Source: Eucommia ulmoides (Eukaryota > Streptophyta > Magnoliopsida > Garryales > Eucommiaceae). From it: a stretch of DNA of 64,000 bases. The position numbers and the translations under genes are program-made. The notes beneath the pieces were generated by a model, which was not told where the DNA came from, made no database searches, and worked only from the letters and a program-made list of their open reading frames with translations. Shown here piece after piece: positions 1-11,490 of this stretch (position 1 is its first letter; every line of letters starts with the position of its first letter). The stretch spans positions 11,230,880 to 11,294,879 of the forward strand of contig CM028336.1 in NCBI GenBank assembly GCA_016647705.1, given 5' to 3'.

Positions 1-468
1 CCGTTGCATGGCAAAGAAGTTGTGTCTCCGCCTTTAAGCGGTGGACATCCCAAAAGGAGAAGATTTTGAAAAGGTCGAGCACGTACTTTCCATTTCTATA
101 GAATACATCCAAGATTTTAGGTTCACATTTCTTGATCTTATTTTTTGGATTACTTTGGTTCAACCATTTGGGCTATGTCTCTTGTCTACTATTTTGTTCT
201 CACTCTCTCTCTCCGTCTATCTCTCTCTCATATTTTTGTTGTACTTCTGATTGATTATAAGTCTCCATTGTTAAATCATTTCGTAGAATGTACCAAACAG
301 TGCTTAGTTAAATATTGATATTTCACTATTTTTTATGCATTTGTCATTTTAAACACTAATAAAATAAAATAAGATGGCACATACTCACAGGTTTATTATA
401 ATATGTTGAAGGGATATTTTTTTAGCCTATTATACTATTGTAAGCAATTTTTTATTACTTAAAAATAT
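1..468. other. Left edge, mostly featureless; possible MuDR-type C-terminal scrap
   Basis: From base 1 a plus-strand frame reads PLHGKEVVSPPLSGGHPKRR and stops near base 69. The proline stretch followed by G-H-P-K-R-R-R resembles the basic GRPKK tail of plant MuDR transposases, but 22 residues cannot establish it. The rest is AT-rich with a CT-rich run near 200-230, and no coding or structural signal was found. Confidence 0.25.
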
Positions 469-927
469 GGGCAAAATACATTTTAAACTTTTTAACTATT
501 GGTATATTTTTATATAGTCCGATAAATTTTTTCGTTTTAGTTTAAATCCTCTAACTATACACTCAGTTTTAAATAGTCCTTATGTTACATTTTTCATTCA
601 ATCTGGAGAGGTAAAACGGTTTATTATTATTATTTTTTTCTTTTTTCTTTTTTTTCTTCACCTCTCTCTCTCTCTCTCAGGAGGGAAGAAGGGAGGGAGG
701 GAGGAAGAGAGAAAGGTGAAGAAGAAAAAGAAAAAAGAAAAAGGAAAACTAAAAAAAATATTAAAAGACCATTTTACTCCTCATTTCTATTAGATTTGAT
801 AGAAAATAGAACAGAAAGACCATTTAAAATTGAGTGCATACTTAGAGAGTTTAAACTGAAATGAAAAAATTTATTAGACAACATAGAAACATGTCATTAG
901 TTAGAGAGTTTAAAATGTACTTTTCCC
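469..927. mobile_element. MULE-type miniature TIR element (459 bp)
   Basis: The left end (from GGGCAAAATACATTTTAAAC) and the reverse complement of the right end (GGGAAAAGTACATTTTAAAC) match, and the inverted similarity continues inward for well over 100 bp. The flanks read taaaaatat (460-468) and taaagatat (928-936), an 8/9 match that fits the 9-bp target duplication of Mutator-like elements. The centre is a purine/pyrimidine-rich tract (GGGAGGGAGGAAGAGAG) and has no ORF. Non-autonomous. Confidence 0.75.
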
Positions 928-1131
928 TAAAGATATAGAAGCCATAACTTCAAAAATTAATATTAATAATAATGATGATGATGTACGCATACAAAATTTG
1001 AAATTTGTTACTATTTGTGGCTCCAACACAAGTATCCAAAAAGAAAAAAAGAAAAAAAAAAACACTTAGAAACAAATCATGCAAAAATGGTTTATCCCGT
1101 CAACGCAAATATCCAAAAAAAAAAAACCTTA

Positions 1132-2036
1132 GGTGTCATTCCCATTTTTGTTAACTGAGATGGGTTAAATTGAGAATTTTGTTTTCTTCTGGGAATAGAA
1201 TTGCGTTTCGTAACGACAATTTTTTTTCGTGTCCTGGAAATAGAATCGTGTTTGGTAACTATATTATCCTAGAATTGATTTCAGCAATCAAGAACGAACT
1301 TTAAACCAAAATCAAGAACAAACCCTAAACCAAAATCAAGAACTAAACCCTAAATCGATTTGAGCAATGAAATCGAAATCGATGTCGTGATCGATTTCAG
1401 TAACGAAATCAAAATCGAACCTTAAATCAAATTTAAGAACCAAACCCTAAATTGATGAATGATGAACGAAACTTGTTCTATTTGAGCTTCGAAACCCTGT
1501 TCGATTTGTTCGATGGATTGGGATCCATTTGAGCAATGAACTATGAACGATCTAAATCAATCTGTTCGCGAGAGGCAATGAACGATGAGTGATGGCGATG
1601 ATGATGGTGAGGACGGCGAAGATGATTGTGAGGAGGAGGTGGACGGCGAAGACGACGACGGGTAGGAGTAGAACGGCGAAGACACTGGCGAGGAGGATGA
1701 ACGATTTCAAACAGACAGTACCCTATGGCTTGGGTAGGAGGAGAACGACGAGTTCGGCGAATGAAAAGTCAAAAAATGAAGGGTGTCGAAAATAGGCGGG
1801 ATGAAGTTCGAACATGGGTCTCACTAACATTTAAAAAAATGACAAGCGTGTCCCTAAAGTTGGATGGGTTGAGTTGGGCAAAAAAAAAAAAAAAAATTTG
1901 TTTTAAGATTTTGAGAATCAATTCTCATTTTTTAGATTGGATTGAGTTGAGTCTTGTGTTTGCCAAATGCATTTCCAAACATCAATCTCAAAATTTTTGG
2001 GTTGAGTTGGGTTGGAAACACTAATCAAACGGAACC
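1132..2036. mobile_element. Possible Tourist-like element with repeated internal filler
   Basis: This 905-bp block is bounded by TTA on both sides (1129-1131 and 2037-2039), but its ends (GGTGTCATTCCC and GGTTCCGTTTGA read inward) are only partly alike. Inside are degenerate repeats of aaaatcaagaac and aaccctaaa (about 1285-1460), then GA-rich, GC-richer sequence (about 1580-1700) that opens short ORFs without family features. It could be a decayed PIF/Harbinger-type element or simply repeat-rich spacer. Confidence 0.3.
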
Positions 2037-2039
2037 TTA

Positions 2040-2175
2040 GTTACTGTTTGGTTGTATGAAATTGAAGTGTTGAAATCAGAATTCGAAATAATCACGTTGA
2101 AATTTTTAAGTTTTTTCATGTATTTACTTTTAATTTTAATTCCGAGACCCCAATTCCGTGCAAGCAAACACTATC
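2040..2175. mobile_element. Tourist-like MITE (136 bp)
   Basis: The ends GTTACTGTTTGGTTG and, read inward from the right, GATAGTGTTTGCTTG form short imperfect TIRs flanked by TTA on both sides (2037-2039 and 2176-2178). TTA/TAA duplication with a TGTTTGG-type end is typical of PIF/Harbinger (Tourist) miniature elements. No coding capacity. Confidence 0.6.
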
Positions 2176-2624
2176 TTAGAAATTGAAAGCGGTTTGAGAT
2201 TAGAAATAAAAATAGAATTTAACAATCTTTATATGCAGCCACCAATCGTTCCCTAACAAAACACAATGTTTGTTTTTTCAAGTTTCAAAAAACTAACCCA
2301 ATGTTGCCTCAAACACCACAATAGGCTTTCATCAGGTTCTCAAGTGGCTGGCCATTGTTTGAGTAAAAGAAATGAAGTAATCCAAAATTATCAAAAGGCT
2401 TGAATTGCAAAGGCTACTTCTCATCATCCACAAGTTCTTGAGGCACTTCTACCATCCCTCTGCGGTAAGAAAATAGGTTAAGAGAATACCTAACCTTCCT
2501 TTGCTTCATTGTGACCCTGTGTATTGGTGAATGTACCCGGCCATTGCTCCATGCCTAAGCCAAAAAAAAAAACTTTTCCTATTCAAAATCTCAACATATT
2601 AACTTTGGAAAAGAATTTTACTAA

Positions 2625-3307
2625 GTGCATGTTTAATAAAAAATAAATAAAAATTGCTCAAAATTGATTATATGAAACACTTAATTAATTAAATTTATTT
2701 AATAAATGTAAGTAGTATCACTTAAATAATTAAGTTAACTTAAAAATTAAGTCAAAATGTGAGTAAAAAATTAAGTCAAGACTCATTCACTTATTTTATT
2801 TTGCTTAATGCCCTTCAGTATTTTTCACTTAAAAAAAATTATGTTTTGATTGTTTTACCCTTGATCCCCTACGAGGGTTTAATTAGGATTAGATTTAATG
2901 AGAATTACATTAACTTTAGATTAATTTAGGGTTTTAAGTTTATTTTATATTTAAATTATTGTTATAATTTAATTTAAGCAATCAAACTACATAATATTTA
3001 CATATTTTTGGGTTAATTTTTTACCTTTAATTTTAATATATTTTTATTTTTTTTTAAAAAAAAAGCACTTAATTTTATTGTTTTGTTCTCATTTTCTTCT
3101 TATTATTATCTTAATTCAAAGGTAGTTATGTAAATTAAAAAATTTTTAACATACAAATTTTGTACTTATAAAAAATAAAAAATAAAAAAAATCAGCACTT
3201 AAATTTTCAGCACAATTTTATGAAAAATTCTTCTGATATTTTCAACACTTAAAATTAAGTCCTTAAATTTTTAGTACTTATAAATTAAGTGGTTATTAAA
3301 CATAGCC
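2625..3307. mobile_element. Tourist-like TIR element in dioxygenase intron 2 (683 bp)
   Basis: Left end GTGCATGTTTAATAA and right end (inward) GGCTATGTTTAATAA are inverted repeats, flanked by TAA on both sides (2622-2624 and 3308-3310). The interior is AT-rich with repeated aagtgctt/aattaagt words and no ORF. It lies in intron 2 of the dioxygenase pseudogene. The element at 17220-17689 appears to be a relative. Confidence 0.6.
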
Positions 3308-3410
3308 TAACTTTAAACATAGTTTAAATCAATTACATATTTTTTAAGGTTGCGTTTGATTGTTTGGATGAAGTAGACCGATCAGAGAGAATAATAATGG
3401 GATGGGATGA

Positions 3411-3851
3411 GGGGCGGAGCCACCCTTTTTATCAGGATGGGCACAGAACCCGACTCAAGTTTTTAACATTTTCATTACTACCATGATATATATTGTGTAA
3501 TTTGTATTAAATTTATTAATCTAGACTTTTAGCACTTCGTCAATGTTATGTAAAATTTTGATTGAGAGTTATAAATGTATTTTTCGAATTTCGATATGGA
3601 ACAAAAGTCACTTTTCCTTAATTATTCATTTTCCTTTTTTTAGAAATAGGTCTAAGTTTGTTAAATAAATAGAGATTTTAGATTCTAAATTTTTCAAAAA
3701 GATTAAATTAGTTAGTTATAGTGTGACGGCAAATTTGTTCATTTGGTAGTATTATTTAAAATTTTCTATTAAAAGTAAAAACCATTTTCTAAATCGTAAT
3801 AAATTTTATAACTTTTGTGCCCCTTTTGTAATAAATTTTTGGCTCTGCCAC
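3411..3851. mobile_element. hAT-like MITE with GGGGCGGAGCCA ends
   Basis: GGGGCGGAGCCACC at the left and ttggctctgccacc at the right are imperfect inverted repeats of a kind common in plant hAT-derived miniature elements. The 440-bp interior is AT-rich and non-coding. No clear 8-bp target duplication was found. It also lies in intron 2 of the dioxygenase pseudogene. Confidence 0.5.
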
Positions 3852-4053
3852 CATATATGGAAAAAACTAAAAAGAAAAACAAAATAAAATCCTAGTTTTT
3901 GCTTCGAGTTCTATGGGAAAAACATACGGATTTAGTTTAAGTTTTGTACTGTATGGAAGTAAAATATGATAAAAAGTGGAATTTTCCCTAAAAACAATAC
4001 CATTTCCCCAATGGTTTTACTCAATTGAATGGGTTTATAATCTTATCGTTTGA

Positions 4054-4055
<2 letters not shown>

Positions 4056-4124
<69 letters not shown>
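4056..4124. repeat. (TA)n microsatellite
   Basis: About 34 uninterrupted TA units, in intron 2 of the dioxygenase pseudogene. It opens a spurious Tyr-Ile ORF on the minus strand. The length is likely to vary between individuals. Confidence 0.95.
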
Positions 4125-4126
<2 letters not shown>

Positions 4127-5983
4127 CTAAAAGGGTAAGTTTGGGCATGGACAACCCTTGGACAAGGCGAACAAAGCAATCGCTTAGGACCCCTAAATTG
4201 TTGAGGTTCATTTCAAATTGATCCCTATATTTTTTTTTCAAACTATTTTTAGCAATGTTATGCCAAATAAAAATATCAATTTTGGTTCAATCAATATATT
4301 AATTATTTTTTCATTACATATTTTAATTTTATTAAAAAAAAATTGAGTATTTAAAAATTTATTGAAAGGGTCCGTTTTTAAATTTTGCTCAGGACCTCTG
4401 CTTTCTGCTTTCTTAGGACCGATACAATAGGATATGATAAGATACAATACATAATAACTATGAGAATTTGTACTACTAATATAGATCAATATCTAAAATA
4501 ACTCACCAAAAGTACTTCGCCTGCCAGGACTACAAACGACGAAGGAGGGAACTTGACTGAAACCCAGTTGCCATCCTTGGTTTTCACCTCCAAACCGTCA
4601 ACTTGATTATGGTGAAGTATGCTAATGAAGTTCTTGTCGGTGATCCATTATACCGGCGGTAGTTTCCCCTGCTTTGGGCTCTTTGTATTTTGCGACTCTA
4701 AGGAAGTATCCGGTTGATCTGATGTGAGAATCATGGTGTTTGTCGACACCATAACTTTTGAATACCATTCTGCTCACCAACTGACCTAATTTTGAGACTT
4801 TATTTGTGTAGGAAATAATAGTCTCACTAATCAAGAAACAACAAAAGTTAATGGTTTAAAAGTATAACCCTAATAATCTAACATATTAAAGATGTATGAA
4901 ATCATTGTTAAAGATGTTTGTTGTACTACAATTTAGATATAGGAACCAAGGACACTTGTTGAAGGATTGCCATATGCATGTCATATAGGGACATATATGG
5001 GATACGTATTTGAATGTCTTGGAGAATTAAAAATTTAAATTTCAAGTGGGACACATTGCGGACACGTGTTGACACATGACATGTTTCGGAAATGAACCAA
5101 GACTAAAAAATGCAAAAAAGTAAAATCACTAACATCCCTCACATCTAAAAAAAAATTCAAAACACACCCACTTATAAGATGAAATTGCCTATATTACCTT
5201 TAATTTTTTAATAATATTAATTTATTATATATATAATAATTATCGTAATGATTTTTTTACTCGTTATTGTTTTTAATAATTTTTAAATGTTAACAAATAC
5301 TTAATTTTATTAAGTATATTATATCTTGCCCAGCAATTACCTCCCTCCATGGATTTGGTTTCTACTATTTATTTATTTATTTAATAGTTAAAATTCTTTA
5401 TCTAACATGTATACGTTTTCATCTATTTATATATTTATTATTTTAAAATAATAATAGTTCTTAAAATTTGTTAGTTCTAAATAATAATATATCGACATAT
5501 CCTATCTCTACTTGTAACGTATCTTTACTTTTTTTTTTAAATTTATTGTATTCTCGTGTCATACCTGATATGTGTGTCCATGGTTGTGCTTTCTTGATAT
5601 TAGAGAACATACCAGAAATGGTTGTTTCCGGAGGGCCACATAAGATCCGTAAAGCCTTGAACAGCTTCCAAAGTCGTGGCATCATCAACGCCCAGGCTTT
5701 CATAGAGAGGCATAAGAGACAGGTTCCTTAGATAGCCAAAGTAGGGCGTATCAGAGGTGTTCTGTACTTTGGTCTCAGTGGGAAGGTCAAACAGTGATTG
5801 CAGTTCATCAAAGACTTCAGAGATTAATTTGGAAGAAAATTGATGACAGACTGCCACAAAGCATCCGAATTCCTCAAAAGCACGTCGGACATCTTTACAT
5901 AATGATAGCCATTGACTTGTGCCAACCTTCAGGTTTTCCTCGGTGAAATATATTGCAGGAAGCTCGGCTGCTTGAGAATCCAT

Positions 5984-6742
5984 GGCTATAAACTTTAAGT
6001 TTTCTTTCACTTCTTTGATTTTGAATTGCAAATGGCTTTCCCTTCAAATAAAACCATGAACACATGCAGTAATACGAAAACGTTGCACATATGCATGAAT
6101 TAATGTGCTCCACTTGTACACATATACGCATCAATACACCTGTAATCTAGTTGTCAACTTTGTGTACAAGGATATTAGGCATTAATTACACTTTATGCCC
6201 TAATATTCATGATATATGTAGATAAAAACTTATTGAACACAATTAAATGTTCTAGAAAAAAAATGATTTTTTTTGGGTATTGTTAGATCTTATTATTTGT
6301 AAGACTCAATTTTACATTGGAACAAAAAAGGGTATGTGTCATTTACCTCTCCTGTAATGACTTAATTTTCAAGGGCCGCCACGTGATTTCTCCTAAAGAG
6401 AATTAAAATTAAAATTGAATAACCAATATCTTATTTTACAAAAATCTGAGAATTTTTACAAACTAGGTCGACAAATATATTTATCAATCAATCGAGTTAA
6501 TTTTACAACAACGATAATAAATAAAAAATATTACATAATCTAATCCAAATCTAATTATTATTTCAAGTGTAGCTCCATCTTCATTGACCATTCAAGAAAT
6601 ACTGTGGGGTTATGAGTCAAAACTCAGTAGAATTTTAACCTTTTTAATATATACATTCAATCATTCCACAAATAGCACATAGACATGTATTTAGCCTGAT
6701 TTTCACATAGTATATGATCATAATTATTTCATGAAAATCAAC
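5984..6742. other. Intergenic spacer upstream of the dioxygenase pseudogene
   Basis: AT-rich sequence between the dioxygenase start codon and the first copia-type LTR remnant. It should include the old 5' leader and promoter. No TATA box, ORF or repeat could be assigned with confidence. Confidence 0.4.
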
Positions 6743-8047
6743 TGTTGATCCCGAAATTTTGATAGACAATTAAAAATTGATATTTTTTATGGAACTCACG
6801 TGCTTGTTGAGTGTTTCAATTTAAGAGTTCCATTAAAGATCAAATTATAAAGTAATTACTGAAGATACATAGATGGACATTAAAGACATGAAGAGTGTTG
6901 AAGATTCTGAAGAAATTAAATAAAAACAACTCAAACCTCTTTTACTCGTAATGTATCCCGATTAGGATCACACACAACACAAATTAATGAGTTATATTTA
7001 TGTATGCTTAATTTGATGGAATTAAGATCCTAATTAGTGTTAAATTATTTGCTCCAATGTGAAATTGAAAAATAAAAATTGATTTAAGTAAAATTAGTGT
7101 TTAAAATTAAATATTAGTGTCAATTAAGTTAACCGAGAAAAGAAATCGGTTAAAGGATTTAAAATGATGAAGTTTGGAGTTCAAATAAATTGGAAAGGAG
7201 TGTTCCAGCAGTGTTCGGTCAACCGACCATAGAAGGTTTGGTTAACCAATTGAGTAGGCTAGAAAGTAGGAAGTCTCTGAATTGATCGATCAACCAACCA
7301 TGGGAGATCAGTTAACCGATTGGCCGAAGTGAAACTTTATGTATCGATCGATCAACCGACTATAGGGGATTGGTCAACCGACCAAGGCTCAAAATTGGCC
7401 TAGAATTGCATCTTGTAACCATCGGTCAACCGACCATGCATGGATCGGTCAACCAACTGCCTGTGAAAGGTTGGCTTCGGTTACAACCTGTATTGATCGA
7501 TCAATCGATGACTGAAAGTCGGTTAACCGACTGTTTGGTTAGAATTTAAAGGATTTTAAGGATTAAATCAAAACTAATCGTTTTTGACATATTTGATTCA
7601 GATATTCTTGGGATTTAAATATATTTGAGATATATCACACTTATTTTGATAACCCTATAGATATGATACATAAAATTGAAGTGTTTCTCAATTTGGTACA
7701 TTTGATACTTCCTATCTATTCGATTTGAAATTGAGAATTAATTTGAAGATTTTATTAAAAGATTTTAAAACCATATCTGAGTGAATTATATCAAGAATGA
7801 ATGGTTATGATATATAGGGTCTATAGGTGCATTTAAATGTCATATCTTGAGGAAACTAACAATTAGAGGGCTTATTTTAAATCAGCTTAAATGGACCTCG
7901 AATTTCATTTCAATATAACACATCAATCAAGAACTATCAAAGTTTCTGAGCTTTCTAAGAGTTGTTATTTTGAGATATATTCGAGAGATCATCTGTGAGA
8001 TCAATTATGTTCAAAGTTCTTGAGTTAAAGCGCTGATTGAGTTAGTG
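6743..8047 (+). mobile_element. Truncated copia-type LTR with GGTCAACCGACC repeats
   Basis: Starts with TGTTGATCCCGAAATTTTGA and is collinear with the first ~1.4 kb of the LTR at 8546-10827, including the leader region, the block of repeated (g)atcggtcaaccgac units (about 7210-7520) and the AT-rich segment after it. Similarity stops near 8047, just before a different LTR start (TGTAATACCCC). This is a truncated LTR; no internal coding region follows. Confidence 0.6.
7210..7520. repeat. Degenerate GGTCAACCGACC minisatellite, copy 1
   Basis: About a dozen short units built on atcggtcaaccgacca and its complement, spaced by 10-30 bp. The core GGTTGACC/GGTCAACC is palindromic, so both orientations alternate. 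Related arrays occur at 9075-9400 and, inverted, at 20640-20840. Confidence 0.8.
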
Positions 8048-8050
8048 TCA

Positions 8051-8545
8051 CCTGTAATACCCCAAAAATTTGTATTTTTGAAAATATTATTTTATAAAAG
8101 TTCAATATTTTTGGGACTGTTTTATAAATTTGTGGTATAAATAATATTTGATAATTTTTGGAGTTAAATGTTAATTTTAAATTGAATTTTAAAAATTTTG
8201 GAGGCTAATGTGTTATTTAAAATATAATTTTAAAAGTTTTAGGGTATAATTAATATTTTTATTTTATTTTAAAGGAGCATATTATATAAATAAATAAATA
8301 AATAAATGATTGATATTATTTCTTTCGTATAGAAGGAAACAATATCACCCATGATATTATATATAATATGTATATATGTGCATATTACACGTGTATTGAT
8401 TAAAGTAGTAATAATAATAATAATGATAATAAAGGTTGATCATTAAGTCTTTGCTATATACACATATAGATATTATGTTTCGTTGCTGTGGTGTTTGGCG
8501 AAAAAAAAAAAGATCATAGCCTTTGCTATATATATATATATATAT
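8051..8545 (+). mobile_element. 5' fragment of a chromovirus-type gypsy LTR
   Basis: TGTAATACCCCAAAAATTTG is the usual start of plant chromovirus (Tekay/Del-like) LTRs. The following AT-rich text with repeated ttttaaaattttgga words resembles the start of the LTRs at 11176 and 11491. It is cut off by the copia-type LTR at 8546. No ORF. Confidence 0.5.
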
Positions 8546-10827
8546 TGTTGATCCTGAGATTTTGATGGACAATTAAGTGTTGATGTTTTGGGTGGAACTA
8601 ACAGATTTGTTGAGTGTTTCAGTTCAAAAGAATACTATTCAAGCTCAAATCATGAAATAATTATGAAGGATGCAAAGAAGATAATATCATGAAGGATGTA
8701 GAAACAATAATATTATGAAGAATTTGCTAAGGATGCTGAGAGACAATCAAAGAGTTGGACATTAAGAGACTGAAGATTCTGAAGAATTTAGGTGAAAGCA
8801 ACTCAAACTAATTTTTACTCATAATGTATTCCGATTAGGATCACACACAACACAAAAATGAATTTATATTTATGTGTATTTTTTATAGGGTTCTAATTAG
8901 TTAACATATTTGCTCCAATGTGAAATTGAAGAAGAAATATTAACCTAAAAAATATTAGTGTTTCAAATTGATTAATAGTGTTAAATAAGTTAATCGAGAA
9001 AAGAAATCGATTAAATGGTCGAAAACGTCGAAGATTGGACGTGAAATATAATTGAGAAAGAGAGATCCAGCGTTGTTCGGTTAACCGATGGTAAGGGGAT
9101 CGATCAACCGACGAGAAGTGGCTGAAAATTAGAAAAGTCTCTGAATCGATTGGTCAACCGACTGAGAGAGATCGGTCAACCGATGACCGAGATGTGAACT
9201 CTCTGAATCGATCGGTCAACCAACTATTGATGATCGGTCGACCGACTATAGCCAAAGAATAACCTGGGGAGCATCCTGAATCAATTGGTCGACCGACACA
9301 TAAAGGATCGGTCGAGCTACTGGTGAATAAGTTTGGTTTGGGCTACAACCTAAATCGATCGGTTGACCAATAGAGTTTCATCGGTCAACTGACTGTGCTG
9401 TTTCAGATTTGGAGGATTTTGTGGATTTGATCTAAAAGTAGTCGTTAACTAATCGTTTTTGTCTGATTTTTTGGAGATATCTTAGGAATTTGAACTTGTA
9501 ATAGATATATCATCCTTATTTGATTATTCCTATAGATATGATATACTTATTTTTAAGTGTTTCTCAAATTGGTACATTAAATACTTCTTATCTTGTTTTA
9601 TTTGAGATTGAGAAATATTTGAAGGACTAAATTGAATATTTTAAAAGCTAAAATTAAGTGAATTGAATCAGGATTGAGTCATATCAATATATGGGGTCTA
9701 TATGAGCAATTAAATGTCATATCTTGTGGGAATTAGCCGTTAGAGGGCTTGTTTCAAATTTATTTAAATAGACCTGCGTTTTTTCACTTGAGAGAAATCC
9801 CAACATATCATTCTATCAAGAGTTGTTCAGTTCATGAGTTTCTGATAGTCATGATTCTGAAATTATACTGAGAGTGTATTGTGAGATTATCTTTGAGAAA
9901 AGTTCTTGAGAAAGTGTGCTGAAATTCTTATTGTCCTCGATCTAAAATCTTACTGCGATTCAGTTTTCATTTTTCAGTGATATTCTGGTAAGATTGTTCC
10001 AAGCTTTTACTTTTAATTGTTATTTGATATCATTATTGATTGCTTTGATTTTTTGATCATTGAGAAATAGTTTTCTGAACTTTAAATTGCATAAAAATAT
10101 TTTAAAATGATTTTTGGTGAAAATCTGATTACATGCTTAATTGTGTGCTACCCACTTATTTTATAAATCAGATTTTGAATTTCTCATGTAAAATTATATC
10201 ACTAGTAAATTCAGGATATTAATTGAGTTTAAATTAATTTGAGGTGGTAGAAGCTCTGAGTAAGAAAGACTTATCAATTTTTTGTAATTAGTGAGTTGTG
10301 TGCGGATTAGATATTGTTGGAAATATCTAATCAGGGGTAGTTAGGTTTCAATCTCTTCCGTTAAAGAGATTGAAGTTTAATCTTTTCGTAAGTACAAAAA
10401 GGTTAACCTTTTTTTCTATGAAAAGAGATAGGCATAATTCTTCCTAATTCGAATTGAAATTGAGTGAATTGTAAATGTTCCATCCTTACTTGGAAAAATG
10501 ATACTTGGAGTGATTATGAGGTTTGATTCTTAGCTTAAGGTATAAAAGAATTATATTTTATCGTTAGCCTGTAAAAAGATTAGGTTAGTTTTTAACCTGA
10601 AAAAAAATAAGGTTATTCATGCGCCTGGGAAAAAGATTAGGTGGTGATTTCTCCTGAATAGAATTAGGTTAGTTTTTAGCTTGGAAAAAGAAATGGGTTC
10701 TTCCTTAGCCTGTGAAAAGAGATTGTAAAAGTAGATTCTGAGCCTGTAAAGAATTAAATTTGTTTAAATGTTTATTACTACCCAATTCACCCCCCCTCTT
10801 GGATAGCTCACTGGGCCAACATCAACA
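8546..10827 (+). mobile_element. Long copia-type LTR, probably solo (2.28 kb)
   Basis: The block opens with TGTTGAT and closes with ATCAACA, a perfect 7-bp terminal inverted repeat with TG...CA ends. It includes the same GGTCAACCGACC array as the copy at 6743, then a series of degenerate repeats around gcctgtaaaaagattaggtt (10550-10760). No gag or pol motif adjoins it, so it is probably a solo LTR. The immediate flanks (tatat and attgt) are not a target duplication, so the boundaries or history remain uncertain. The copia assignment rests on LTR style only. Confidence 0.55.
9075..9400. repeat. Degenerate GGTCAACCGACC minisatellite, copy 2
   Basis: Units such as atcggtcaaccgatgacc and atcggtcgaccgacta recur every 25-40 bp. 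Some have the full palindrome GGTCGACC in place of GGTCAACC. The array is at the same relative position as in the LTR copy at 6743. Confidence 0.8.
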
Positions 10828-11174
10828 ATTGTAATTAAACAATAATAATATCATAACTCACATAATAAATGGAAAGATTAAATATATATATTAAATAAGT
10901 TAGAAATTAGTTATCTATGTTAGGTGTTATCGATCAAAGTGCACCATATTGGGTTATGTTGAATAAAGTATGGGCCACCGCAAATGTAGAAGTGGCGATA
11001 CGTAGTATGAATTTTGGTGAGTTGTGGATTGGTGGTAACTTTCGATTACGGGGACCCTACATAGACAAAAATTGTTTCAGAATCGAGTGTGACTAACATG
11101 ATCGTGTGATTCTTAATTATTATTATTATTTTGAACAAAATTTCGAGGATGAATTTTTTTTATGGGGTGAGGAT
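10828..11174 (+). mobile_element. 3' internal end of a gypsy chromovirus with polypurine tract
   Basis: The sequence aaaatttcgaggatgaat followed by ttttttatggggtgagga (about 11139-11174) is the well-known ending of plant chromovirus polyproteins plus the polypurine tract directly before the 3' LTR, which starts at about 11175 with TGTAAGAACC. Upstream bases give no continuous reading frame, so only the 3' margin of the element is left. Confidence 0.6.
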
Positions 11175-11490
11175 TGTAAGAACCTACTTTCGCATGTGCA
11201 TATTTCTCATTGCATTTTAGAATATTTAGAAAATAATTGAGTCTAGCGTGTTATTTTAAATTTCTTTTTAAAAATTTTAAGGGGTTGTTATGATATTTCA
11301 AAAGTTTGGTATTGAAAACCTTGGGAATTAACAAGTTAATTTGACTTGACTTTAAAAAAATTTAGGGGTTAATTTGCAATTGAAAATTTTACTTGTAAAA
11401 AATTTTAGGGTCCAATAACTAATTATAAATTTGGCTTGGGGTATAGAGTGTCATTTAAATATCATAATTAGAATTTTTATGGGTCATTTT

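Larger units (their letters stand above)
2309..5983 (-). pseudogene. AOP-type 2-oxoglutarate/Fe(II)-dependent dioxygenase, pseudogene
   Basis: Three exons are readable on the minus strand: 5983-5613 (ATG at 5983; donor GTATGT), 4826-4507 (donor GTGAGT) and 2554-2309. Exon 1 carries the DIOX_N domain. The exon 1/2 junction restores a Cys in FCETI, as in AOP-like proteins. Exon 2 begins the catalytic double-stranded beta-helix; exon 3 supplies the second iron-binding His (NGRVHSPIHRV), the RYS that binds 2-oxoglutarate, and the terminal AYCGV. An intact version would have about 312 residues, normal for the family. Two lesions are visible: loss of one AC dinucleotide at about 4640 breaks the HxD motif and leads to a stop at 4624-4622; an in-frame TAG at 2416-2414 removes the last 35 residues. 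Family enzymes are soluble oxidases of specialised metabolites; the substrate here cannot be inferred. A sequencing error could explain one lesion but hardly both. Confidence 0.85.

Noticed and set aside
4035..4241. Tyr/Ile-repeat ORF
   Set aside because: Translation of a TA microsatellite in an intron.
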